Shown here piece by piece: positions 1-9,066 of a DNA stretch of 53,226 nucleotides. Made by a program: the position numbers and the translations under genes. Origin of the DNA: Acidimicrobiaceae bacterium (lineage in GTDB: Bacteria > Actinomycetota > Acidimicrobiia > Acidimicrobiales > RAAP-2); the NCBI GenBank assembly GCA_003138895.1, contig PLHJ01000002.1, forward strand, positions 5,667-58,892. Reading direction: 5' to 3'. The notes under the pieces are model-generated. The model worked only from the letters and a program-made list of their open reading frames with translations. It did no database searches and was not told the origin of the DNA. Each line of letters starts with the position of its first letter. Position 1 is the stretch's first letter.

Positions 1-2069
1 TGGGGATGTTCGCTTGCCGACTGCAACTTCATGAGATCCACGACGTTGACGACGCGTACCTTCAACTCGGGCAGGTGTTCGCGCAAAATCGCCGTCGCCG
101 CCATTATTTCGAGAGTCGGTGTATCGCCACACGAGGCCATGACGACGTCAGGTTCGCCACCCTGGTCATTGCTTGCCCATTCCCAGGTGCCAATCCCCTC
201 CGTGCAGTGGATAACGGCTTGATCCATCGTGAGCCACTGGGGCAGGGGATGCTTGCCAGCCACGATGACGTTCACGTATTCACGGCTTCTAAGACAGTGA
301 TCGGTGACCGACAAGAGACAATTGGCATCGGGCGGTAGATACACCCGAATGATGTCGGCTTTTTTGTTCACGACGTGGTCAAGGAACCCGGGGTCTTGAT
401 GGGTGAAACCGTTGTGGTCTTGTTGCCAGACGTGAGAAGCGAGGATGTAGTTGAGCGAGGAGATGTCTCGTCGCCAGGGCAGTTCGTTGATTACTTTTAA
501 CCACTTCGCGTGCTGATTGAACATCGAGTCAACAATGTGGATGAACGCCTCGTAGGAATTGAACAGACCATGGCGGCCCGTGAGAAGGTACCCCTCGAGC
601 CAACCTTCGCATTGGTGCTCGGAGAGCATTGAGTCAAGGACGAAGCCCTCCTTGTCGAGAAATTGATCGCCGTCAATCCGCTCTGCGTCCCATTGTCGGT
701 TCGTGACTTCGAAGACGGCGCCGAGGAGGTTGGAAAGGGTTTCGTCGGGACCGAAGATGCGAAAGTTTCGTCGATCCTTATTAAGAGCAACAATGTCACG
801 TAGAAAATTACCGAGTACCAAGGTGTCTTGAGCGTTCACCGAACCCGCTACGGGAACATCGCAGGCGTACTTGGTGAAATCTGGCAAATGTAGATCGCGC
901 AGCACACCGCAATTGGTATGGGGGTTTGCCCCCATACGTTGATCGCCATTGGGCGCGAGGGCCTGAAGTTCCGCCTTTAATCGGCCGTTTTCGTCGAAGA
1001 GTTCTTCGGGCTTGTAACTCTTCATCCATGTTTCAAGCAGCGCCACATGCTTGGGGTGAAAAGCGTCGACCAGCATGGGCACCTGGTGCGCGCGAAAGGT
1101 ACCTTCGATGGGCAGCCCATCGACAACCTTTGGCCCCGTCCAACCTTTGGGCGAGCGAAGCACAATCATGGGCCAACGAGGACGAGTTGTCACGCGACCG
1201 CTTCGTGCATCGGTTTGGAACTGCTTAATCTCACTAATGGCCTCGTCGAGGACGCTCGCCATTTTCTGGTGCATGACGAGCGGATCATCACCTTCGACGT
1301 AGTGCGGGGTCCAACCACAACCGCGCAGAAACTGATCGAGTTCTTCTGGTTCGATGCGAGCCAGCACCGTGGGATTGGAAATCTTGTAGCCATTGAGATG
1401 CAAGATGGGAAGCACCGCTCCGTCGGTAACGGGATCAAGAAATTTGTTTGAATGCCAGCTCGTCGCAAGCGGACCAGTTTCCGCTTCGCCGTCACCGATG
1501 ACGCAAGCAACGATGAGCCCCGGATTATCAAACGCTGCGCCAAAGGCGTGACTCAGTGAATAACCAAGTTCGCCACCTTCATGAATGGATCCTGGTGTCG
1601 TGGGTGCGACGTGGCTAGAAATTCCTCCAGGAAACGAGAACTGCGTGAACAGACGCTTCAATCCTGCTTCGTCTTGACTGACGTCGGGGTAAATCTCGCT
1701 GTAGGTACCTTCGAGATAGACGTTGCCGACAATGGCGGGTCCTCCGTGGCCGGGACCAGCCACATAAAACATGTCGAGGTTGTGCTGCTTGATGGCGCGA
1801 TTTAGATGCACGTAAATGAAGTTCTGTCCCGGTGTTGTTCCCCAGTGACTGACCACCAGGGGCTTGACGTGTTCGAGCTTTAGAGGCTCGCGAAGTAGGG
1901 GATTGTCGTAGAGATAGATCTGACCGACCGAGACGTAGTTGGCGGCCCTCCAGTAAGCGTCTATCAAGTGGAGCATTTCTGGGGTGAGCGCGGTGCTCGC
2001 GACCTTGTCGATCTCGTCGGGGTCAGCACCTACAACGTCGTCGACAACCAAGACTGATGGTTTCGGCAT
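1..2069 (-). CDS. xfp: Phosphoketolase, C-terminus beyond window edge
   Basis: Thiamine-diphosphate enzyme that cleaves xylulose-5-phosphate and/or fructose-6-phosphate with phosphate to give acetyl-phosphate plus glyceraldehyde-3-phosphate or erythrose-4-phosphate. I translated the open frame from an ATG at 2069; it runs off position 1 with about 689 residues visible (the family is usually near 800). Family landmarks in order: [58 protein letters not shown], the ThDP-binding GDGEAETGP segment, [12 protein letters not shown] and [14 protein letters not shown] run lies 9 nt before the start. Acetate kinase lies nearby on the same strand, so the pair would make acetate and ATP from the acetyl-phosphate. 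Substrate preference (Xu5P only or dual) cannot be read from sequence. Confidence 0.96.
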   Translation of the reverse strand, partial: MPKPSVLVVDDVVGADPDEIDKVASTALTPEMLHLIDAYWRAANYVSVGQIYLYDNPLLREPLKLEHVKPLVVSHWGTTPGQNFIYVHLNRAIKQHNLDMFYVAGPGHGGPAIVGNVYLEGTYSEIYPDVSQDEAGLKRLFTQFSFPGGISSHVAPTTPGSIHEGGELGYSLSHAFGAAFDNPGLIVACVIGDGEAETGPLATSWHSNKFLDPVTDGAVLPILHLNGYKISNPTVLARIEPEELDQFLRGCGWTPHYVEGDDPLVMHQKMASVLDEAISEIKQFQTDARSGRVTTRPRWPMIVLRSPKGWTGPKVVDGLPIEGTFRAHQVPMLVDAFHPKHVALLETWMKSYKPEELFDENGRLKAELQALAPNGDQRMGANPHTNCGVLRDLHLPDFTKYACDVPVAGSVNAQDTLVLGNFLRDIVALNKDRRNFRIFGPDETLSNLLGAVFEVTNRQWDAERIDGDQFLDKEGFVLDSMLSEHQCEGWLEGYLLTGRHGLFNSYEAFIHIVDSMFNQHAKWLKVINELPWRRDISSLNYILASHVWQQDHNGFTHQDPGFLDHVVNKKADIIRVYLPPDANCLLSVTDHCLRSREYVNVIVAGKHPLPQWLTMDQAVIHCTEGIGTWEWASNDQGGEPDVVMASCGDTPTLEIMAATAILREHLPELKVRVVNVVDLMKLQSASEHP

Positions 2070-2292
2070 GAGTTCATGCCCCCGGATTCCGGCGGCGCTG
2101 GCCACCTACGCGCCTTCGATGTGAAGGTACAACCGAACCTACCGTTCGCACGATGGCGTAGGAGGGCCAAAACTAGGGCCGAAACGCCCCAGTGGAGCCG
2201 GTAACGATACGGCACCTCGCAAGTAGCGTCACGTTCGCGAAGCGCGAGCGACGCCACCACGCGGCGCGGTGCTGCTGACTCGAGAGGTGCGC

Positions 2293-2895
2293 ATGAAGCT
2301 GATCATTATCCGACACGGTGAGACGGCATGGACGCTCACGGGCCAGTTCACCGGCAGCACGGAACTAACGCTCACCGCTAACGGTCGTCACCAAGCTGAA
2401 TCGCTGAGCCAAATTATGCGCGGTGTGCTCGAAGAGAAAACGCCGCTCGTGTATTCGAGCCCGCGTGAACGAGCGCTCGAGACCGCGCGTTTGGTGTTGC
2501 CGGTCGAAGTGCCCACGGTCGAACCGCTACTCGTGGAACTTGGTTACGGGGACTACGAGGGTCGTACACCGGGCGAAGTGAGAAACGAACGTCCGGGTTG
2601 GAACCTCTGGGACGACGGTTGTCCTTGTGGCGAGTCCTTCGCCGACGTTTCGTCACGGGCTGACGAGTTTCTTCGTACGAGAGTGCCAGCGTCCGACGAA
2701 ACACCCGTGGTTGTTATGACCCACGGCCACTTCTCTCGAATCCTCGCGGCGAGGGCATTGGGTCTCCGCGCCCAGCAAGGGCGCCTGTTCGCCAGTGCGA
2801 CGGCTTCTGTTTCTGTCATAGAAGATCATCGCGGCGAACGTTGCATCGGACTGTGGAATGCGTCTGCCGATGTCGTGTACGCAAACACTGACTGA
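2293..2895 (+). CDS. Histidine phosphatase (phosphoglycerate mutase-like) family protein
   Basis: About 200 residues. The N-terminus MKLIIIRHGETAW carries the RHG phosphohistidine motif (residues 7-9), and the second catalytic histidine is in VVMTHGHFSRI near residue 150. The acid/base glutamate is probably in LLVELGYGDYEGRT. The start was placed at 2293 because GAGAGG lies 6 nt upstream; an in-frame codon at 2269 would only add a non-conserved tail. The length fits the broad-specificity phosphatases of this superfamily better than a glycolytic mutase (about 230-250 residues). It diverges from phosphoketolase and converges on acetate kinase. The substrate is unknown; a sugar-phosphate or phosphoglycolate-type phosphatase is reasonable. 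Confidence 0.88.
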   Translation: MKLIIIRHGETAWTLTGQFTGSTELTLTANGRHQAESLSQIMRGVLEEKTPLVYSSPRERALETARLVLPVEVPTVEPLLVELGYGDYEGRTPGEVRNERPGWNLWDDGCPCGESFADVSSRADEFLRTRVPASDETPVVVMTHGHFSRILAARALGLRAQQGRLFASATASVSVIEDHRGERCIGLWNASADVVYANTD

Positions 2896-2915
2896 TGAGC
2901 GAACGCGCTACTAAC

Positions 2916-4010
2916 TCAGTTGAGAAGTTGACGCACGTGGCGAGCGATCTCAATGTCCTCACGGGCCTTTACCACGAGCACAGCAGGCGCCAGTCCCGTT
3001 GCTGACTCCATGTGATCGTCACTCGAATTTCCAACGAGAGCAGGAACGAGTTGTACACCGAGAAAACCAAGTCCCGCACAGACGTCGCTGCGCAGTAGGG
3101 ATGATGCCTCGCCGGCTCCTCCTGTAAACACCAAGCCATCAAGTCCGTTCATCGCCGCACACATGGCAGCGACGTTCGTTTGAATGCGGTACACGTAGAC
3201 CTCGTAGGCGAGTTTCGCTTTTTCATTGCCGTCATCGGCCAACGTAATGATGCGACGAAGGTCGCTCGATTCGTTCGAGAGTCCGAGCAGTCCCGACTCG
3301 CTGTCGAGACTCGATTCGACGTCACCGGCCGAGAGTCCCTTTTGGCGTTGCACCCAAAGCACGAGTCCCGGATCGACGCTGCCCGAGCGTGTTGCCATGA
3401 CGAGGCCTTCCATCGGGGTGAAACCCATTGTTGTGTCAACGGATTTTCCAAATGCGACGGCGGCCAGCGATGCACCGGCACCAATGTGTGCCGTAACGAG
3501 GCGCAGTCCTTCGAGCGGACGACCCAGCAGTTCGCTTCCACGACGACTGGCCCACGCGTGACTGAGGCCGTGGAAACCGAAACGGTGAATACCCCAGTCG
3601 TCTCGCCACAATTGAGGGATGGCGTAGGTCGACGCTTTTTTCGGCATAGTCGTATGAAAACTCGTATCAAAGCAGGCAACTTGAGGCACGTTGGGGCGAA
3701 GCAACTGCAACGTCCGAATTGCGCAGAGACAAGGGGGATTGTGGAGTGGATCAAGGTCCGCCAGGGCTTTTAATGCTTCGTCGATATTCTCGTTAAGAAC
3801 CACGGGCCTCGTAAATGCCGTGCCGCCGTGCACGACGCGATGACCAATGGCATCGACGCCTGGAGAAGTATCGAGAAAGTTCTCGAGTTGACCGTCGAGG
3901 TCGTTCGAATTTGACGTCGCTATTTCCTTGCTCGCGATTAGTGCGTTGTCATCGTCAAGTACGGAGAGTTTCAGACTGCTCGACCCAGCGTTAACCACGA
4001 GAATCCGCAT
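2916..4010 (-). CDS. ackA: Acetate kinase
   Basis: ASKHA-fold kinase that interconverts acetyl-phosphate + ADP and acetate + ATP. It has 364 residues, shorter than the usual roughly 400. Visible landmarks: VNAGSSSLK (residues 6-14, Asn7), HRVVHGG (57-63), CFDTSFH (113-119, catalytic-type Asp115), GFHGLSH (145-151), HIGAGAS (175-181, where many family members have HLGNGAS), DTTMGFTPMEG and FTGGAGE near residue 297. Phosphoketolase on the same strand is its likely source of acetyl-phosphate; no phosphotransacetylase is seen here. It converges with the histidine phosphatase, leaving a 20-nt gap. Confidence 0.96.
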   Translation of the reverse strand: MRILVVNAGSSSLKLSVLDDDNALIASKEIATSNSNDLDGQLENFLDTSPGVDAIGHRVVHGGTAFTRPVVLNENIDEALKALADLDPLHNPPCLCAIRTLQLLRPNVPQVACFDTSFHTTMPKKASTYAIPQLWRDDWGIHRFGFHGLSHAWASRRGSELLGRPLEGLRLVTAHIGAGASLAAVAFGKSVDTTMGFTPMEGLVMATRSGSVDPGLVLWVQRQKGLSAGDVESSLDSESGLLGLSNESSDLRRIITLADDGNEKAKLAYEVYVYRIQTNVAAMCAAMNGLDGLVFTGGAGEASSLLRSDVCAGLGFLGVQLVPALVGNSSDDHMESATGLAPAVLVVKAREDIEIARHVRQLLN

Positions 4011-4110
4011 CGTTCCACCCTGTCACGCGGTGACGCTGCGTTGCCTCCATCGATATGAGGACAAAGGCCCAAAGAATTCATACAAATTTCGAGCGATAAT
4101 TTGTTAGTTG

Positions 4111-4126
4111 ATACTTACGTAAGTAT
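4111..4126. promoter_or_regulatory. Perfect 16-bp palindrome upstream of arsR-type gene
   Basis: ATACTTACGTAAGTAT reads identically on both strands. It ends 16 nt before the ATG of the ArsR-family regulator, and the half-element ACGTAAG recurs at 4134-4140. It overlaps the region where a -35 element would sit relative to the TAACGT hexamer at 4131-4136. The simplest reading is an operator for autorepression by the adjacent regulator; direct binding is inferred. Confidence 0.65.
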
Positions 4127-4130
4127 ACGC

Positions 4131-4142
4131 TAACGTAAGGAC
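4131..4142 (+). promoter_or_regulatory. Putative leaderless -10 element for the ArsR gene
   Basis: TAACGT is followed by exactly 6 nt (AAGGAC) and then ATG at 4143. The same TANNNT plus 6-8 nt spacing recurs at several other starts in the window. A short AAGG lies within the spacer but is too close to act as a normal ribosome-binding site. Confidence 0.45.
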
Positions 4143-4466
4143 ATGGACACCGCACTAAAGGCTTTGGCCGAACCTCGACGCCGAGAGATCTTGAAGTTGG
4201 TCTGGTCAGAGGAACGTGCAGCTGCGGAGATCGCTGCGTCATTCTCGGATGTCACGCGTTCGGCAATTTCGCAGCACTTGGGAGTTTTGCGAGAGGCCGA
4301 ATTAGTGCTTGAGCGGCGTGATGGCGTGCGACGTATATATAAGGCGAACCACAAGCAAATGGAACGGGTTCGTCATTTTCTTGAAGAGTATTGGACCGAA
4401 AGTCTGGACCGACTTCGAGATCTGGCTGAAACGGCCGAACGAGAGAAAGAGAACACCAATGGCTGA
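4143..4466 (+). CDS. ArsR-family winged-helix repressor (SdpR-like)
   Basis: 107 residues, opening with MDTALKALAEPRRREILKLV, the usual first helices of ArsR/SmtB regulators. The recognition-helix region is SDVTRSAISQHLGVLREAELV (about 34-54) and the wing is ERRDGVRRIYKAN. No metal-binding CxC motif is visible, so a metal sensor is unlikely; regulators paired with SRPBCC proteins are commonly of this metal-free type. The gene overlaps the SRPBCC gene by 8 nt, so the two are co-transcribed. The palindrome just upstream is its probable own operator. Confidence 0.9.
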   Translation: MDTALKALAEPRRREILKLVWSEERAAAEIAASFSDVTRSAISQHLGVLREAELVLERRDGVRRIYKANHKQMERVRHFLEEYWTESLDRLRDLAETAEREKENTNG

Positions 4467-4890
4467 ATTAATTCGAGAAGTGATTGTCGATGCGAGTCCT
4501 TCGACGATATTTCCTTTTTTGACCGACCCCGCGAAGCACGTTTTATGGATGGGCACGGAAGCTGAGTTAGACGCACGGCCGGGAGGCGCTTACCGCGTCT
4601 TGGCCCAAGGCGTCCATCCCGGTGTCGGAAAGTTCATTGAGGTGGTGCCAAATGAGAAACTCACCTTTACTTTCGGCTGGGACGAACCAAACCACCCGAT
4701 TCCGGCGGGTTCGACCGAGGTGGAGATCACCTTGGTCCCTGAAGGCGAAAAAACAAGAGTGCGATTGACGCATCGCGGTTTGCCTGACGACGCTGTTGCC
4801 GACCACACCAACGGTTGGGACTTCTATCTGGGTCGTTTGGCGACGGTGGCCAGCGGTGGCGATCCTGGTTCAGAGATTTCCAACGAATAA
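4459..4890 (+). CDS. SRPBCC (AHSA1/START-like) domain protein
   Basis: 143 residues. Typical features are REVIVDASPSTIFPFLTDPAKH at the N-terminus, then ARPGGAYRV, KLTFTFGWDE, STEVEITLVPEGEKTRVRLTH-type strands, and a C-terminal NGWDFYLGRLATVA helix. This fold encloses a hydrophobic ligand cavity. The ATG at 4459 overlaps the ArsR stop, giving translational coupling. The ArsR/SRPBCC pairing is frequent in bacteria but its ligand is generally unknown, and nothing here identifies it. Confidence 0.88.
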   Translation: MAELIREVIVDASPSTIFPFLTDPAKHVLWMGTEAELDARPGGAYRVLAQGVHPGVGKFIEVVPNEKLTFTFGWDEPNHPIPAGSTEVEITLVPEGEKTRVRLTHRGLPDDAVADHTNGWDFYLGRLATVASGGDPGSEISNE

Positions 4891-4999
4891 CCTCGGCAAT
4901 TTGGTCTTCCTTCGAAGCACGATTCATAAAGTCGGCAACGATACGATACGCACATCATGTGATTCGTGGTGCTCGCCACTCGTAACGCTCGAGGAACAG

Positions 5000-5341
5000 A
5001 TGGATTTTGATCAATTAACGCTTGGCCTTCTGACCACCAAATCGGGGACGCCACAGAGAAGCCAAGCGGAGAACCATGCGATCCAAGATGCCCACATGTC
5101 ACATTTGGCGGACCTTCATGATGCGGGCTTTCTCGTTGCGGCGGGTCCACTTGCCAATGAGCACTTTCGTGGGATGCTGCTTTTCAAAACTGATGTGGAG
5201 CACGCGAAGGCATTGATGCAGGCTGATCCGGCCGTCCTTGCTGACTGGTTCGACGTCACGGTTATTGCTTGGATGATTCCCGGCGGTGCGATGTACTTCA
5301 CGCCGACGACGTTTCCTCGGTCGATGGAAGATACGAACTAG
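5000..5341 (+). CDS. YciI-like (YCII domain) protein
   Basis: 113 residues from ATG 5000, chosen because GAGGAAC lies 3-9 nt upstream; a longer open frame starting at 4796 overlaps the SRPBCC gene and has no conserved extension. The body (AHMSHLADLHDAGFLVAAGP, then FRGMLLFKTDVEHAKALMQADP and FDVTVIAWMIPGG) matches the small ferredoxin-like YCII fold, including the conserved His and the Asp of the DPAV segment. Family members act as dimeric lyase- or dehalogenase-like enzymes or accessory proteins. The role here is unknown. Confidence 0.78.
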   Translation: MDFDQLTLGLLTTKSGTPQRSQAENHAIQDAHMSHLADLHDAGFLVAAGPLANEHFRGMLLFKTDVEHAKALMQADPAVLADWFDVTVIAWMIPGGAMYFTPTTFPRSMEDTN

Positions 5342-5438
5342 TAGTTGGGCCCTGCACGTTGCTGTGACGATGACGTGGCAAACCAAGTGCCGTATTGAAC
5401 AGCCGCTTTATTGGTTGCGTGTGGAAAGACGTCGCGCT

Positions 5439-6317
5439 ATGGTCGCGATTATGACGAGCGCTAAAGCCAACGGAATTTCCATTGAGTACGAAACGTACGG
5501 TGACCCCGCGTCGCCGCCCGTACTCCTCATCATGGGACTAGGTGCCCAGATGACGCTGTGGGATCCAGAATTTTGTCAAGCGATTGCTGACCGTGGTTTC
5601 TACGTCATCCGTTTTGACAACCGTGACATCGGCCTTTCGACGTGGTTCGACGAAGCGGGCACGCATGATCTCAGTGACATCATCGCTGGCACCGTGACGC
5701 CGGCGTATTCGCTCGTTGACATGGCGGCGGACGCCGCGGGTCTGCTGGATGCGCTGGACATTCCATCAGCGCACATTGTTGGAGCTTCTATGGGCGGAAT
5801 GATTGCTCAGACCTTTGCCATTGAACACCCGGCAAAAGCCCGCACGCTCACGTCCATCATGTCTACGACGGGCAATCTCGAAGTTGGCCAAGCGTCACCC
5901 GAAGCTCTCGGCGCCCTGTTGGGTCCGCCACCAGCAACGCGAGACGAAGCAATTGAGCGTGGCGTTCAGACCTCGAAGATTATTGGCTCGCCGGGTTATC
6001 CCTTTGACGAGGCGCGAATTCGTGAACGGGCCGCTTCAGACTTCGATCGCGCGTTCCATCCCGCGGGAATGCAGCGTCAGGTGGCGGCGATTGTTTCGCA
6101 GCCAGACCGCACGATGGATCTCAAGTCCGTTCAGTTACCAACACTCGTCATCCACGGCGCCGACGATCCACTCGTTGGTCTGTCGGGTGGTCAAGCCACA
6201 GCCGATGCCGTGCCCGATGCCGAACTATACGTCGTGCCTGGCATGGGCCACGATCTTCCGCTCGCGCTGCACGAAGAGATTGTTGACGTACTCGTGAAGA
6301 ATTTCGCGCGGGCGTAG
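5439..6317 (+). CDS. Alpha/beta hydrolase
   Basis: About 292 residues. Oxyanion-hole region LLIMGLGAQMTLWDPEF near residues 28-44; FDNRDIGLS follows (the family usually has DNRG-G-S). The nucleophile elbow is VGASMGGMIAQ, the catalytic Asp is in VIHGADDPLVGLSGG and the His in VPGMGHDLP. The start at 5439 is a choice; ATG 5451 is equally possible, while the open frame back to 5286 overlaps the YCII gene. It resembles the 3-oxoadipate enol-lactonase / aclacinomycin-esterase group, but the substrate is not inferable. It converges with the SDR gene. Confidence 0.85.
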   Translation: MVAIMTSAKANGISIEYETYGDPASPPVLLIMGLGAQMTLWDPEFCQAIADRGFYVIRFDNRDIGLSTWFDEAGTHDLSDIIAGTVTPAYSLVDMAADAAGLLDALDIPSAHIVGASMGGMIAQTFAIEHPAKARTLTSIMSTTGNLEVGQASPEALGALLGPPPATRDEAIERGVQTSKIIGSPGYPFDEARIRERAASDFDRAFHPAGMQRQVAAIVSQPDRTMDLKSVQLPTLVIHGADDPLVGLSGGQATADAVPDAELYVVPGMGHDLPLALHEEIVDVLVKNFARA

Positions 6318-6355
6318 ATTGATCTCGCGAATCGCTGCGCGGAGTTAAATAGCGC

Positions 6356-7081
6356 TCACCACGGCACTGTCTGTCCGAGGTAATCAACGTAATGAAGTCC
6401 GGGTTGGTTTCGAAGCGAATCCATTGTCTTCACTACGTTGGGAATACTGTCCTCAATCGTGAGTCGCGCGTGAGGACCGCCGAGATCAGTTTTTATCCAA
6501 CCCGGCGCCATGAGAATCAGACATCGTTGCTCACCTTCATGGCGGGCCGCGTAACTGCGCATGAAGGTGTTGAGCGCGGCCTTGCTACCGCGGTACACCT
6601 CGTGAAGGCCTCGCACGTTGTTGGTGACACTGCCTTGTCCTGAGGACATGACGCCAATCGTCCCCGTTGGCTCGACAAGGTCTTGCAATGCTTCAATAGT
6701 GCGCAATGGGCTCAGCGCGTTCGTCACCATGACGCGAACAAACTCGTCCGTCGACGTTTCGGCGACCGTACCGTCTTCAGGATTCGTCACGCCGGCGTTG
6801 ACAAAGAGAAGATCGAAGGATTGTTTTGACAGTCGATCGTGGAGGGCGACGATCTGTTCGGGCACAGTAATGTCCACGGATTCAATTGCAAGCTGCTCCG
6901 GGTGACGTTGGGCGAGTTCGTGCAGACCAGTTTGGTTGGAGCCCCGCACGGTGGCCGTCACGTGCCAACCTTCGCGGACCCACTGCTCGGCGAGTGCCAG
7001 TCCGAGTCCACGAGACGCGCCAATGAGGAGGACTCGTTTCGGTGTCGTCTCGGGAGTTAATGAACCAGCTATAAGCACCAC
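6356..7081 (-). CDS. Short-chain dehydrogenase/reductase
   Basis: 241 residues. The Rossmann signature is LIGASRGLGLALA (about residues 19-31), with an NAG-type motif LFVNAGVTN. The catalytic Ser is in GVMSSGQGS and the YxxxK pair in VYRGSKAALN. A C-terminal APGWIKTDLGGP segment is typical of SDRs that resemble the CsgA/sniffer group. The start is a GTG at 7081, with a second GTG directly after it at 7078; neither has a clear ribosome-binding site. The substrate is unknown. It lies 47 nt downstream of the potassium-channel gene on the same strand, so the two could be co-transcribed. Confidence 0.87.
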   Translation of the reverse strand: MVLIAGSLTPETTPKRVLLIGASRGLGLALAEQWVREGWHVTATVRGSNQTGLHELAQRHPEQLAIESVDITVPEQIVALHDRLSKQSFDLLFVNAGVTNPEDGTVAETSTDEFVRVMVTNALSPLRTIEALQDLVEPTGTIGVMSSGQGSVTNNVRGLHEVYRGSKAALNTFMRSYAARHEGEQRCLILMAPGWIKTDLGGPHARLTIEDSIPNVVKTMDSLRNQPGLHYVDYLGQTVPW

Positions 7082-7128
7082 CGTATCGCCAGCGTCTCTG
7101 AGACGCCTGAAAGTTGCCGGCGCCGTGA

Positions 7129-8910
7129 TTACGCCGAGGCGGTGCGATCGAGTTGTAGCACTCGGATCAATTCGTCATAGGGACCAAGGACGTACGCGCG
7201 GTCACCACCTGCGAATCGTGTCCCTCGTCGAGGCGGGTGCTCGAGCGTTCCTTCACCCTCGAGTCGTTCCAAGGCAATGACGCGCGTGCGAGTGGAAAGG
7301 TCCGCCATGGCGAGACCTTCGAGTCCTCCATTGGCGGTGACCGTTACTCGTCCGACGAGGAACGGTTGTTGATCAACGTAGAACGTGCTGAGAACGTCAA
7401 GTCCGAGCGCCGCTCCCACGAACCACGGTGCCGCCAAGGCTGACGTGGAGCGAACGTGGAGAAACCCGAAGCTCTTTTCCATCATGTGGGCAAGGTCGCG
7501 GTCAAAGACGCGAAGCACCACCGGCACTTCATCCCAGCGTTCACTGAGCGACTCTCGAATGGCCAAGGCTGTTTCAATGTTCGTGAGATCCGCACTGGTC
7601 AGTACCGCGACGGCCGCGGCGTCGTGCAGATTCACCATCTGGTGAATCTGGCGTTGCGTGGCGTCGGCAATTAACACGGGAACGCCCAAAGCCCGTGCCT
7701 CGGCTAGATACCGATTGTTGCTGTCGCGTTCAATGACGACAACACGTTGTCCCTTGGCCACGAGACCTTGCACAACGTTGATGCCCACGGAGCCAAGTCC
7801 AATGACGACGACGTGGTCGACCATTCCCGGGACTTCTCGCATGCCGAGTGAAAGCTCGATTCGACGACTAACCAAGATGTTGGTGAACAAGGCGAAGGAT
7901 GTGGACACCAGCGCCACGCCAAACAAAATCAGCACGATTCCAAATGACTTCATCCACGCGCTCTGCGTCCCGAAGGAATAATCGCCAAAACCAACGGTGG
8001 CAATTGTTTCAATCGTGAAGTAGAGCGACGAAAGAACGCTCAAGTGGTGATGAACATCACTCGCCCGATAAAAGAAACGCAGGAGCACCGTAGAAATGGC
8101 GATAAGAAATAACAGCGTGGCCACAGCAATGGCGAGACCCTTGTTTCCCGTTTCGAAGACCGTCTCAAGTCGCAAGCGAAGCCGTCGAAAATGTCCGACG
8201 GAACGAAGCGTTCGATGCGAAAGCGCGTGAACGTCGAGGCCGTACTGCGCAAGTTCCTCGCTGGTTCCAAGTACTGCGACTCGGTCACCGGGTTCGAGAG
8301 AATGATCGCGGCCCGGACAAGCGGACAGCTCGCTTCCGTCTCTTGGCATGATCGCTACCGGCGCGAGATTACTGAAGTAACCGCGGAACGTTGGTTGTCC
8401 GTAATTCGATTCGCCGACCTCAGTTTGTACGACGGCAAAATTTTCTCCACCTAATTCGAGGTCGTGCACTTGCAGACGAAGACACGCTTCGACAAATGAG
8501 GGTGCCGCGAGCGCTGCGGCGTCAAGTACCGTGCCCGGCCCGGTGACGCGTTCTAAGGCTCCACCGACGGAGGGGTTGGCCAACTGCACAACAATGCGAA
8601 TGTCGGGACGTAGTTCTCGAACGCGAAGGGCGGTCTCGAGGGTATGGATATCGTCTTTTTCAACACACACCACGGCGCTCGCGTGCTCAATATTTGCTTC
8701 CACGAGCCCTTCGCCGATGTACGCACTGCGGCGTATATGAGCAATTCCCCAGCCTTCGAGGATTCGAGCAAAGCGGATATCCGCATCGTCGTCCACCACG
8801 ACCACGTCCGTGCCACTCAAATAAAACTGTTCCACGACGCGAAGGCCAACGCCCTGGAGGCCGCAAACCACAATGTGATCGTTTTTGTCCTCAAGCACGC
8901 TGGGTTCCAC
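7129..8910 (-). CDS. Two-TM potassium channel with RCK/TrkA-N domains on both sides
   Basis: 593 residues. An N-terminal nucleotide-binding RCK domain begins at DHIVVCGLQGVGLRVVEQF (residues 11-29) and continues through a TrkA-C-like segment (about 155-225). The central pore module has one TM helix at 258-280, a pore loop with the K+ selectivity signature TVGFGDY (305-311), and a second TM at 322-347. A second RCK domain starts at DHVVVIGLGSVGINVV (365-380) and ends with another TrkA-C-like region (about 510-590). Expected role: cytoplasmic-membrane K+ channel gated by nucleotide or ion binding to the RCK ring. The start is GTG with GGGA directly upstream. Confidence 0.9.
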   Translation of the reverse strand: MEPSVLEDKNDHIVVCGLQGVGLRVVEQFYLSGTDVVVVDDDADIRFARILEGWGIAHIRRSAYIGEGLVEANIEHASAVVCVEKDDIHTLETALRVRELRPDIRIVVQLANPSVGGALERVTGPGTVLDAAALAAPSFVEACLRLQVHDLELGGENFAVVQTEVGESNYGQPTFRGYFSNLAPVAIMPRDGSELSACPGRDHSLEPGDRVAVLGTSEELAQYGLDVHALSHRTLRSVGHFRRLRLRLETVFETGNKGLAIAVATLLFLIAISTVLLRFFYRASDVHHHLSVLSSLYFTIETIATVGFGDYSFGTQSAWMKSFGIVLILFGVALVSTSFALFTNILVSRRIELSLGMREVPGMVDHVVVIGLGSVGINVVQGLVAKGQRVVVIERDSNNRYLAEARALGVPVLIADATQRQIHQMVNLHDAAAVAVLTSADLTNIETALAIRESLSERWDEVPVVLRVFDRDLAHMMEKSFGFLHVRSTSALAAPWFVGAALGLDVLSTFYVDQQPFLVGRVTVTANGGLEGLAMADLSTRTRVIALERLEGEGTLEHPPRRGTRFAGGDRAYVLGPYDELIRVLQLDRTASA

Positions 8911-9066
8911 TCCCGAATGTTCCCAAAGAGTGGACCCTCGTGGCGTTGCCGGACCGTTAAATGTTTACCTTTGAACTCGACATCGATGTCCTCGCGTTCT
9001 CTAACGTGGTTTCGTGATGTCAACGACGCCCTCTTCGAAAATGATTTTTGAACACACTCCTACGCA

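Noticed and set aside
3149..3754. Long open frames antisense or out of phase within acetate kinase (also 3180-3773 on plus)
   Set aside because: They overlie a well-supported ackA; the proteins are low-complexity and Arg/Ser-rich, typical of shadow frames in GC-rich DNA.
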